Assembly (NCBI GenBank): GCA_020056645.1
Contig: JAGVHJ010000158.1
Coordinates: 1-7,074 of the forward strand
Source of the DNA: Desulfobacterales bacterium
Lineage (GTDB): Bacteria; Desulfobacterota; Desulfobacteria; Desulfobacterales; JAHIVH01
DNA: 7,074 nucleotides
Direction of reading: 5' to 3'
In this document: positions 1-6,567 of the stretch, piece after piece
Numbering within the stretch: position 1 is the first letter of the stretch
How the letters are laid out: every line of letters begins with the position of its first letter
Made by a program: the position numbers and the translations under genes
Notes under the pieces: generated by a model
The model's database searches: none
What the model was told of the DNA's origin: nothing
The model's input: the letters and a program-made list of their open reading frames with translations, nothing else

Positions 1-106
1 AATCACTCACCAAGCCCTATTCTACATGCGATTCCCCTGGGTAACTATAGAATTTTTTTAAGAATTGATAATGAATAGAACGAACGAATCCACGACCAGG
101 CGCAGA
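1..106. other. Unassigned intergenic sequence
   Basis: I see no supportable gene here. Positions 41-80 are AT-rich with a T7 run, and base composition differs from the genes to the right. Short frames open at the left edge on the plus strand stop by positions 61 and 78 and resemble nothing I recognise, so the end of a neighbouring gene cannot be claimed. No promoter hexamer pair stands out. Confidence 0.5.
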
Positions 107-154
107 TAGTGTATCTTTTTTTACCACGCAGGGAGTCTTTTTTTCTATACACTA
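107..154. repeat. Short inverted repeat enclosing duplicated T-rich tracts
   Basis: TAGTGTAT at 107-114 is perfectly complementary to ATACACTA at 147-154, with 32 bases between them. The interior holds two identical copies of TCTTTTTTT (114-122 and 136-144) separated by ACCACGCAGGGAG. The arrangement directly abuts the MITE-like element to its right, and the right arm overlaps the first two bases of that element's flanking TAA. It could be an older insertion scar, or part of a terminator for a plus-strand gene left of the window. The stem is short and the loop long, so a stable RNA hairpin is doubtful. Confidence 0.45.
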
Positions 155-212
155 AGGACTCATTACAAATTATAGTGGACAAAATTTCGCTCAGATTTAG
201 GGTAAATTTATT

Positions 213-277
213 CGATTCGATTGAGCAAAACCGCAGGCATAGCCGCTCTATGTCGAGTATTTTGCGAGTAAGAATCG
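213..277. repeat. Imperfect hairpin inside the MITE-like element
   Basis: Three nested stems share one axis: CGATTC (213-218) with GAATCG (272-277), GCAAAA (225-230) with TTTTGC (260-265), and GGCATAG (236-242) with CTATGTC (248-254). The last stem includes one G-T pair and closes a five-base loop, CCGCT. Internal loops of unpaired bases separate the stems. Three coaxial stems are more than casual palindromy would give, and they suggest the unit folds as single-stranded DNA or RNA. Confidence 0.55.
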
Positions 278-281
278 TACA

Positions 282-311
282 AAGATGACCTGAAGATATT
301 CAGGTTATTTT
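282..311. repeat. 13-bp hairpin at the right end of the MITE-like element
   Basis: Bases 282-294 pair with 299-311 around a GATA loop. The core CCTGAA/TTCAGG is perfect, and the outer part has two G-T pairs when read as plus-strand RNA. Its outer three bases overlap the right terminal repeat (309-322), so this hairpin and pairing of the two element ends compete over those positions. Confidence 0.6.
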
Positions 312-328
312 GTAATGAGTCCTAAGAG

Positions 329-383
329 GGAAGGCGCCCCGCCCTCTCATTCGATCACGAGCTGAGCGCATGGGGCGCCCTCC
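329..383 (-). terminator. GC-rich dyad after purQ, possible transcription terminator
   Basis: GGCGCCCC (333-340) pairs perfectly with GGGGCGCC (372-379). The stem extends inward by one G-T pair (341/371) and outward by three pairs (329-331 with 381-383) after one mismatch. The roughly 29-base loop carries a small inner dyad (CTCA 346-349 with TGAG 363-366, and TCG 351-353 with CGA 358-360). It begins 16 bases past the purQ stop, where an operon terminator is expected. The minus-strand transcript continues as CTCTT after the stem rather than a clear U-run, so efficient intrinsic termination is uncertain. The only good T-run (395-400) is on the plus strand, 11 bases beyond the stem. Confidence 0.35.
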
Positions 384-399
384 GTGTTCGTCTCTTTTT

Positions 400-1221
400 T
401 CAAAGCTTTTCCATATAGGAGACCCCACACCGGAAGAGATTCACCCCGCTTGTTAGGGTCACATCCATGGGCTTTCCTTCCCGTTTTCGCATCTCTTTCT
501 GGAGAGTCCATGCGGGATGGTTGGTGAAATGGTTAAAGGCCTCTGGATGGGGCATGAGGCCGAACACCCGGCCTGTGGGATCACAGATCCCCGCGATATC
601 GTTGATCGATCCGTTGGGGTTTTCCGGGAATTGACCCTTCGCAGGCATGCCCGTGCCGTTGCCGTAACGGAGCACCACCTGATTATTTTTTTCAAGCCGG
701 TCGATGGCGGCCGGTTCCGCGAAAAATTTCCCCTCCCCATGACGAACTGGAAGCTCCATGGAACCTAAACCCTTTGTGAACACGCATGGCGAATTGGGAT
801 TCACAGTCAGATGAACCCACTGATCCCGGAAATTACCGCAATCATTATGAATGAGGGCAACGGACCGGGATGTGTAGTCCTGATCGAATCCAGGAAGAAG
901 CCCCATATTCACGAGGGTCTGAAATCCATTACAGATTCCGATCACCAGCTTTCCGTCCGCTATGAACTGCTGAATTTTTTCGCCGGCATGGGTCTTGAGC
1001 TTGACCGCCTGAACCACACCTGCGCCATGGTCGTCTCCCCAGGAGAACCCCCCCCCAAAAACAAGAATCTGGAAATCGTTCAACGAGGCCGATTCATCTA
1101 TAATTGAATTGATATGAACCCGTCTGGCCCGTGCCCCGGCCAGTTCAAACGCATGGGCCGTTTCATTATCACAGTTCAGCCCGAAGCCTGACAATACCAG
1201 TACATTCACCTGTCGCTTCAT
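400..1221 (-). CDS. purQ: Phosphoribosylformylglycinamidine synthase, glutaminase subunit PurQ
   Basis: This class I glutamine amidotransferase subunit hydrolyses glutamine and delivers ammonia to PurL, which converts FGAR to FGAM in the fourth step of cytoplasmic purine synthesis. The 273-residue protein shows the nucleophile elbow GICNGFQ with Cys97, an oxyanion-region GGGFSWGDD (residues 56-64), and the His225/Glu227 pair in MPHPEAF that completes the triad. It is longer than stand-alone PurQ of the Bacillus type (about 227 residues) and more like the glutaminase end of single-chain PurL enzymes. The ATG start overlaps the purL stop by 4 bp (ATGA), and GGAG lies seven bases upstream inside purL, so translation is probably coupled. 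Residues 56-58 are encoded by a run of nine G, and the frame is intact across it. It is the last gene of the apparent operon. Confidence 0.96.
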   Translation of the reverse strand: MKRQVNVLVLSGFGLNCDNETAHAFELAGARARRVHINSIIDESASLNDFQILVFGGGFSWGDDHGAGVVQAVKLKTHAGEKIQQFIADGKLVIGICNGFQTLVNMGLLPGFDQDYTSRSVALIHNDCGNFRDQWVHLTVNPNSPCVFTKGLGSMELPVRHGEGKFFAEPAAIDRLEKNNQVVLRYGNGTGMPAKGQFPENPNGSINDIAGICDPTGRVFGLMPHPEAFNHFTNHPAWTLQKEMRKREGKPMDVTLTSGVNLFRCGVSYMEKL

Positions 1222-4214
1222 ATCAATTCTCCAAAGGGACCTTTCCAGGCCGATTTCAATTCATGAATGGAAACGCCAAGGAGCTTCTCTCCGGAAACCC
1301 CTTGAATCGCCACTTCTGGTTTTTCCGTGACCTCTCCCACGCACGAACAGGGGTGTTTTCCCATCACCTTTTCAAACGCCTCCTTATGGGAAGGAGCGAT
1401 GGTCACGATAAACCGGCCCTGGGATTCTGAAAAAAGAATTTTGTCGTTTCTTATTACCCCTTGAACCGGTATTTTGCTGAGCTCAATGCTCACCCCCCTG
1501 TCTCCTCCCATGGCGACAAGGGAAAGATGCACGCCCAGCCCCCCCCTGTAAACACCGTGAACAGAGGCCGTCAGGTTCTCTTGAATGGCCTTGTGCAGAG
1601 ATCTATAAATCGCCGGAAAATGGTCAAACTTGACCTCAGGCGCATTCCGGCCCGTAAACCCCAGATGCTCATAATATTCGGAGGCGCCCAGTTCGTTCCG
1701 TGTGAGCCCGATCACATAGACAAGATCGCCCGGACACTTGACATCCATCGTCACGCACATTTTTACATCATCCACGAGGGATACAGCCGAGAATTGCATG
1801 GTTTCCAGCGCCGATACTTTCCGGGACTCGCCATAACGCCCCGACAGATACCCATCCACATACATGCTGTCCTTACCCGATAGAAGGGGCAGTGAGTAGG
1901 CCATACACGCATCTTTTAACGCCCGGCAAGATCTTACCAGTTGGGCCGCCTTGAATTTGCCGTCCGGATTCTTTTCCGGATGGTGTTTGATATCGGGCCA
2001 GCAGAAATTGTCCACACCACCGATATGATCCGGATTTCCCCCAACGGCGATGATCCGTCTCACCGCCTCGTCGATGGCTGCGCCGGTCATGTGGTAGGCG
2101 TCGATTTTAGAGTAGGCGGGAATCAGGGCTTGAGAAAATGCGAGGCCTTTCTCCGAATCGAGGAGGGGCCGGATCACCGCAGCGTCACTTGCGGCGTCTC
2201 GACTCCTGCCCACCAGAGGTTTGATCACCGATCCTCCCTGGACCTCGTGATCATACTGCCGCACGATCCACTCTTTGGAACAGATATTGGGTCTGGCCAT
2301 TATATCGAGAATCAAGGCCCGGTAATCCTTGGGTTCATGAAATACCGGCTCCAGAAGCCCTCGCCTCTCGGGCGATTCCCATACCGCTTCAAATTCCCAC
2401 TGGGGAAATCCAGAGGAGAGGAGATCCATATTCACATAAGCGCATGTGTGGCCCTTATACTGAATGTGGAGCTTACCCGAATCGGTGTATTTGCCGATAA
2501 CGGTGCTTTCAACGGCATGTTTTTTTGAAAGGGTAAGAAATTGTTCAATATTCTCTGTGTTCACGGCGATGGTCATCCGTTCCTGAGATTCGGAGACCCA
2601 GATCTCCCACTGGTCAAGCCCCTCGTATTTCAAAGGGACGGTTTCCAGATAGACCTCGCACCCGTTACAGATTCTGGCCGATTCCCCTATCGACGACGAA
2701 AGCCCACCGCCGCCATTATCGGTGATATAAGCGATGAGGCCTTGATTTCTCGCCTCAAGGATAAAATCGTGCATTTTCTTCTGGGTGTAAGGATCGCCGA
2801 TCTGAACATGACCTGCGGGGGTGTGTTCGGAGAAAACTTCCGATGAGGCGGTGACCCCGTGGATGCCGTCTTTCCCCACCCGGCCCCCGCTCATGACGAT
2901 GAGGTCTCCCGGCGATGTCTTTTTCTGATCTGAAACCCGGCCGTTCACCTGGGCTGGCATGACGCCAAGGGCTGTCACAAAAACCAGACATTTTCCCATG
3001 TACCCATCATGAAAATAGACCTGGCCAAAGGGGGTGGGAATACCGCTCTTGTTGCCGCCGTCTTTCACCCCTTCAATGACCCCATCGAGAAGCCTTCGCG
3101 GGTGAAGCCTGGGTTTCAGGTCGCCGGCATAATCCCTGAAACCGGTGCAGAAGCCGTAGCTCCCCATGATGAGTTTTGCGCCGAGTCCGGTTCCCAGGGG
3201 GTCCCGGTAGACACCCACGATGCCGGTGATAGCTCCGCCATAGGCCTCCATGTTGGAAGGGGAGTTGTGGGTCTCTCCGGTGATGACGTAGTTGCTGGTC
3301 TCGTTGAACCGGCCCACGCCGGCGTTATCCCAGAGCACGGAGACCACCCACGGCAACTTATGTTTCAGTTCCAAGGTGGGTTTTTCAATGTAAGTTTTAA
3401 AGAGGTTGTTTTCGATAACGACCGGAGCGCCGACATCATCCTGATACCGGAAAAGGCCCCGGAAGGTGTTGTGATTGCAATGATCGCTTCTCGCCTGGGA
3501 GATATATTCGATCTCCACATCGGTTGGGTCCGTGAGGCCAATCGTTTTCCGCTCCGCTTTCACCTCTTCCCTTAAAAAATAAGAACGGATGACCGGAATA
3601 TCGTTGGGGTTCAACGCGAGATTCCTCTCGTCGCTGATCGATTGGAGAACTGTATCGCTTGAAATGGGAATCGTGGTCACGGTGGGCGTATGGTTCAACA
3701 TGACCTTGGGACAGATGAAACCCACTCCCTCCTTGGGATTCCAGGTCTCTTTTCTGTAGATCCGCCACTGTTGAATGATGTCGTTGGCGATCAGTTCTCC
3801 GGCGATGCGGTTCACATGCTCTTCCGAAAGGCCCTCGGCCCGGAGACAATATCGTTTAGAGGTATAGACCGCCTCTCCTTTTTTGAAGCGGATTTGGAGC
3901 ATGTCTTCGATGGCTTCAACGGCGGTGCTTCCAGGATTGTCTTTCACGCCCGGCCTGTACCCGGTCCAGATGCACCAGTCAAATGGCTCCGGAAGCGGCT
4001 CATAAGAGGAGACTTGGGTTACGGGGTTGGTGAAGATCCGGGATTGAATTGTTGAAAAATTCTCTTCGGTCAGGTCCGCCTCAATGGTGAGGAGCGTGAT
4101 GGTCCTGACATCCTGAAGCGTGATGCCGAAGTAGTCCCTAGCCCGTTTCTTAAGGGTCAGGCCTTCCGCATCGGCCAGATCTTTTTTAAGTGTTATTTCA
4201 AGTCTTTTGATCAT
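1218..4214 (-). CDS. purL: Phosphoribosylformylglycinamidine synthase, synthetase subunit PurL (PurS-fused type)
   Basis: This subunit uses ATP and PurQ-derived ammonia to convert FGAR to FGAM in purine synthesis. It has 998 residues, against about 740 for small PurL and about 1290 for single-chain E. coli PurL. Residues 1-75 and 78-152 look like tandem PurS-like halves: LTEENF...FTNPV (48-65) mirrors LSEEHV...IANDI (129-146). The catalytic half follows, with SDHCNHNTF (243-251), GETHNSPS (313-320), PTPFGQVYFHDGY (393-405), MSGGRVGKDGIHG (441-453), TDNGGGGLSSSIGE (498-511) and SESQERM (541-547). The second half carries GRSRDAASDAAV (669-680) and SGKDSMYVD (779-787). The usual HDxSDGGL motif reads HGVYRGGL (886-893), which loses two acidic residues. 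An in-frame TAA 27 bases upstream and GGGAG eight bases before the ATG fix the start. It follows rseP by 55 bp and overlaps purQ by 4 bp. Confidence 0.96.
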   Translation of the reverse strand: MIKRLEITLKKDLADAEGLTLKKRARDYFGITLQDVRTITLLTIEADLTEENFSTIQSRIFTNPVTQVSSYEPLPEPFDWCIWTGYRPGVKDNPGSTAVEAIEDMLQIRFKKGEAVYTSKRYCLRAEGLSEEHVNRIAGELIANDIIQQWRIYRKETWNPKEGVGFICPKVMLNHTPTVTTIPISSDTVLQSISDERNLALNPNDIPVIRSYFLREEVKAERKTIGLTDPTDVEIEYISQARSDHCNHNTFRGLFRYQDDVGAPVVIENNLFKTYIEKPTLELKHKLPWVVSVLWDNAGVGRFNETSNYVITGETHNSPSNMEAYGGAITGIVGVYRDPLGTGLGAKLIMGSYGFCTGFRDYAGDLKPRLHPRRLLDGVIEGVKDGGNKSGIPTPFGQVYFHDGYMGKCLVFVTALGVMPAQVNGRVSDQKKTSPGDLIVMSGGRVGKDGIHGVTASSEVFSEHTPAGHVQIGDPYTQKKMHDFILEARNQGLIAYITDNGGGGLSSSIGESARICNGCEVYLETVPLKYEGLDQWEIWVSESQERMTIAVNTENIEQFLTLSKKHAVESTVIGKYTDSGKLHIQYKGHTCAYVNMDLLSSGFPQWEFEAVWESPERRGLLEPVFHEPKDYRALILDIMARPNICSKEWIVRQYDHEVQGGSVIKPLVGRSRDAASDAAVIRPLLDSEKGLAFSQALIPAYSKIDAYHMTGAAIDEAVRRIIAVGGNPDHIGGVDNFCWPDIKHHPEKNPDGKFKAAQLVRSCRALKDACMAYSLPLLSGKDSMYVDGYLSGRYGESRKVSALETMQFSAVSLVDDVKMCVTMDVKCPGDLVYVIGLTRNELGASEYYEHLGFTGRNAPEVKFDHFPAIYRSLHKAIQENLTASVHGVYRGGLGVHLSLVAMGGDRGVSIELSKIPVQGVIRNDKILFSESQGRFIVTIAPSHKEAFEKVMGKHPCSCVGEVTEKPEVAIQGVSGEKLLGVSIHELKSAWKGPFGELI
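1229..1232 (-). promoter_or_regulatory. Ribosome binding site of purQ inside purL
   Basis: GGAG on the minus strand ends seven bases before the purQ ATG and lies within the last codons of purL. It supports this ATG as the true start and lets purQ be translated both by coupling and by direct initiation. Confidence 0.75.
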
Positions 4215-4222
4215 ATTCCCCG

Positions 4223-4227
4223 CTCCC
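4223..4227 (-). promoter_or_regulatory. Ribosome binding site of purL
   Basis: GGGAG on the minus strand ends eight bases before the purL ATG, a standard Shine-Dalgarno placement. The purL frame is closed by a TAA a short way upstream, so this site decides the start. The rest of the 55-bp rseP-purL gap shows no clear promoter. Confidence 0.7.
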
Positions 4228-4269
4228 GATCCCCTATCTTAAATCCGATTTCGCCTCATGCCCGGCCCC

Positions 4270-5340
4270 CTATCCTTTGGAAAGGACCCGGGTGATATCG
4301 TTGTAAAACACAAACACCATCAGTAGAAAAAGAATGAAAAAACCCGCCTGCTGGGCGATTTCCCGTGCTCGCATGCTCACCGGGCTCCCCTTGATAGCCT
4401 CAATGGTGAAAAACACGATGTGCCCCCCATCCAGAACCGGAATGGGAAGAAAATTCAATATGGCGAGGTTGATACTGATCAACGCGATGAAATAGATCAG
4501 ATTGGCGAGGCCCGCCTTGGCCTGCTCTCCAGCCATCTGGTAGATCATGATGGGGCCGCCCAGCTCCTTTGCGGAAACCGTACCCTGAACCATTTTCACG
4601 ATCACGATAAAGGTAAGGCTCGTTATTTCGTATGTTTTTTTAATGCTTTCCGAAAAGGCTTGAAAGGGGTTCAGGCTATGGGTGACCATCTCTCCAGAGG
4701 GCCGGATGCCGATCACGTATTTCTCGACCTCCTCGCCGAACATATTTTTTACCGGCGATAATTCCGGTCGAACCTCAATGACCTGGGATTTCCCTTCCCG
4801 CTCAATGGTTATCGAGAGAGAGGCGCCCCTTGCGGATGAAACGAGCTCCGTCAAACGGTCCCAGTTTTCGACCGGCGTTTCGTTGATCTTGAGAATCCGG
4901 TCCTTTTCTTTCATGCCCGCACTATGGGCCGGTTTTCCTGTTTCGGCCACGCCAACGACCGCGGCGATTTCCATATCGCCATAATATTGGAAAAAACAGT
5001 AGAAAATCAGGATCGCCAGCACCAAGTTGAAGAGCGGTCCCGCAGCCACGATGGCGATCCGTTTGCCCACAGACTGGTGGGTGAACGAGATGGGAATATC
5101 CTCGGGAGCGACCTCCGAATCAGGCTCCTCCCCCACCATTTTCACATAACCGCCCAGGGGGATGGCCGAAAACCGATAGTCGGTGCGGCCCACGGTTTTC
5201 CCAAACACCTTGGGTCCAAATCCCAGGGAAAAGCGCTCGACCCCCACGCCGAAAAAGCGGGCCATGAGAAAATGGCCCAGCTCGTGAATAAAGATCAACA
5301 CGCCTAAAACAACTGCAAACGCGACGATGTTCGTTGTCAT
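4270..5340 (-). CDS. rseP: Site-2 intramembrane zinc metalloprotease RseP
   Basis: This inner-membrane protease of the S2P family cuts transmembrane segments. In E. coli it releases sigma-E by cleaving RseA and clears remnant signal peptides; the substrate here is unknown. The 356-residue protein has the zinc motif HELGH (19-23) in the first membrane helix (about 4-22) and the third zinc ligand Asp304 in NFLPIPVLDGGH (296-307). Other membrane segments lie near 94-118, 278-300 and 332-349. The conserved region SLGFGPKVFG (38-47) and PLGGYVKM (61-68) are present. One PDZ domain is visible at about 125-195, whereas E. coli RseP (450 residues) has two; single-PDZ forms are common outside enterics. 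It follows dxr by 16 bp with GAGGG ten bases before the ATG. The neighbourhood fits the conserved cdsA-dxr-rseP cluster. Confidence 0.95.
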   Translation of the reverse strand: MTTNIVAFAVVLGVLIFIHELGHFLMARFFGVGVERFSLGFGPKVFGKTVGRTDYRFSAIPLGGYVKMVGEEPDSEVAPEDIPISFTHQSVGKRIAIVAAGPLFNLVLAILIFYCFFQYYGDMEIAAVVGVAETGKPAHSAGMKEKDRILKINETPVENWDRLTELVSSARGASLSITIEREGKSQVIEVRPELSPVKNMFGEEVEKYVIGIRPSGEMVTHSLNPFQAFSESIKKTYEITSLTFIVIVKMVQGTVSAKELGGPIMIYQMAGEQAKAGLANLIYFIALISINLAILNFLPIPVLDGGHIVFFTIEAIKGSPVSMRAREIAQQAGFFILFLLMVFVFYNDITRVLSKG

Positions 5341-5350
5341 CTGGTCAAAT

Positions 5351-5355
5351 CCCTC
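5351..5355 (-). promoter_or_regulatory. Ribosome binding site of rseP
   Basis: GAGGG on the minus strand lies just after the dxr stop, ten bases before the rseP ATG. It supports the chosen start, which places HELGH at residues 19-23 as is usual for the family. Confidence 0.6.
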
Positions 5356-5356
5356 A

Positions 5357-6523
5357 TCATGCTCTCTGTTTTTCCCGGATCCACTTCAAAGTTGCCTCCC
5401 GGGCCCATTGATCCACATAGAGGATATCGGAAAGCCCAGGGGTTGTAATCCCTTGGTGGCGGGTCATTATCTTATCAATAATCGCTGGTATTTCAATAAA
5501 AGAAATTTCCTCATTGAGGAACGCCGTGACCGCAATCTCGTTGGCCGCGTTCATCACGCACGGGAGGGTTCCCCCGGCTTTACAGGCCTGATAGGCCAAA
5601 TCCAGACACGGAAATTTTTTAATATCCGGCTTCTCGAAGGTAAGCGCGCCGATGGTGGAGAATTCGGGCAGGGGCTGATTCAACGTGAGACGTTCCGGAT
5701 ACGAAAGGGCGTAAGAAATGGCCCCTTTCATGTCAGGGACGCCAAGCTGAGCGATCACCGCCCCATCCACATAGGAAACCATGGAGTGCACCACGCTCTG
5801 GGGATGCACCACCACCTCTATTTTTTCCAGAGGCGCGCCAAATAAAAACTTGGCCTCAATCACCTCAAGGCCCTTGTTCATGAGGGTCGCCGAGTCAATG
5901 CTGATCTTTCGCCCCATCTGCCAGGTGGGATGTTTCAACGCATCTTTCAGGGTGATATCTTTGAACTCTTCCGCGGGTTTATTCCTGAAAGGGCCGCCCG
6001 ATGCCGTGAGAATGATTTTGGAGATATCCGAAACCCGCTGACCGGAAATGCACTGAAAGATAGCGCTATGCTCGCTGTCCACCGGAAGAATCGTAACCCC
6101 TTTTTCTGCTGCCCGCGCCATCACGATCTCGCCGGCCATGACCAGGGTCTCCTTGTTGGCCAGCGCAATCTCTTTTCCGGCCTCTATGGCGGCGAGGGTG
6201 GGCAAGAGCCCAGCTGCGCCGACGATGGCGGAAACAACCATATCCACGCTTGGATGGGCCGCCGCTTGTTTATAGCCATCCTCCCCGAAGAGAATATGCG
6301 TCCGGTTGTGGGAGCCCAGCCTCTCCTTCAGATCCCTGACCATCTCTTCATTGATTACGACAGCCACCTCCGGTGAGAAGCGGTTGATCTGATCGGCGAA
6401 CAGATCGATATTCCGGCCAGCGGCAAGGGCCTTCACACAAAAGCGGTCCGGAAACATCTCCACGATTTTGAGGGTGTTTCTACCGATTGACCCGGTTGCG
6501 CCAAGTATGGTTAAAGACTTCAT
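5357..6523 (-). CDS. dxr: 1-deoxy-D-xylulose 5-phosphate reductoisomerase
   Basis: Dxr converts 1-deoxy-D-xylulose 5-phosphate to 2-C-methyl-D-erythritol 4-phosphate with NADPH and a divalent metal. This is the committed step of the MEP isoprenoid pathway and the target of fosmidomycin. The 388-residue length is normal. Visible are the NADPH-binding GATGSIG (8-14), ANKET (122-126), metal ligands Asp149 and Glu151 in VDSEHS, and Glu220 in MNKGLE. Also present are Ser175 in TASGGPF, His198 and Trp201 in HPTWQMG, and Ser211/Asn216/Lys217 for phosphate binding. Each sits eleven residues before its E. coli counterpart except at the N-terminus. The ATG gives GATGSIG at its usual distance, but no strong ribosome binding site precedes it. 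It lies 44 bp after cdsA and 16 bp before rseP, so polyprenyl-precursor and phospholipid synthesis would be co-transcribed. Confidence 0.97.
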   Translation of the reverse strand: MKSLTILGATGSIGRNTLKIVEMFPDRFCVKALAAGRNIDLFADQINRFSPEVAVVINEEMVRDLKERLGSHNRTHILFGEDGYKQAAAHPSVDMVVSAIVGAAGLLPTLAAIEAGKEIALANKETLVMAGEIVMARAAEKGVTILPVDSEHSAIFQCISGQRVSDISKIILTASGGPFRNKPAEEFKDITLKDALKHPTWQMGRKISIDSATLMNKGLEVIEAKFLFGAPLEKIEVVVHPQSVVHSMVSYVDGAVIAQLGVPDMKGAISYALSYPERLTLNQPLPEFSTIGALTFEKPDIKKFPCLDLAYQACKAGGTLPCVMNAANEIAVTAFLNEEISFIEIPAIIDKIMTRHQGITTPGLSDILYVDQWAREATLKWIREKQRA

Positions 6524-6567
6524 ATGGGTGATTCATTCCGTTTCATGGGGATGATCCATTCTCCGGG

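Larger units (their letters stand above)
156..322. mobile_element. MITE-like non-autonomous element with 14-bp terminal inverted repeats
   Basis: GGACTCATTACAAA at 156-169 is the exact reverse complement of 309-322, which bounds a 167-bp unit. Both ends are flanked by TAA (153-155 and 323-325). This fits a 3-bp target duplication of the TNA type, which would also explain why base pairing extends one base (155/323), fails at 154/324 and returns at 153/325. The unit has no meaningful reading frame and therefore no transposase, so it would have to be mobilised in trans. Its interior is rich in dyads (see 213-277 and 282-311). It sits between the purQ end and unassigned DNA, where insertion would be harmless. 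The alternative is a structured regulatory or REP-type repeat not moved by a transposase. I do not recognise the terminal sequence as a named insertion sequence. Confidence 0.6.

Noticed and set aside
1..78. 3' end of a plus-strand gene entering from the left edge
   Set aside because: A 25-codon frame is open from position 1 to a TAG at 76-78, but it resembles no protein, two other plus frames also stop nearby, and the composition looks intergenic.
168..202. Possible minus-strand promoter with TATAAT at 174-169
   Set aside because: No TTGACA-like hexamer sits at 16-18 bases upstream, and the region is AT-rich, so a -10 match is expected by chance.
107..325. CRISPR array or tandem repeat array
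   Set aside because: The repeats are inverted and paired, with no regularly spaced direct repeats, and no cas-like gene is present.
1941..2528. 195-codon open frame on the plus strand opposite purL
   Set aside because: It lies wholly antisense to a purL with intact motifs and resembles no family. Other long antisense frames in this window (for example 3009-3575 and 1461-1883) are explained the same way by codon bias of the sense gene.
4215..4269. Internal promoter for purLQ in the rseP-purL gap
   Set aside because: The gap contains a loosely -10-like TTTAAGAT but no matching -35 element, and it is too short for a clear call.
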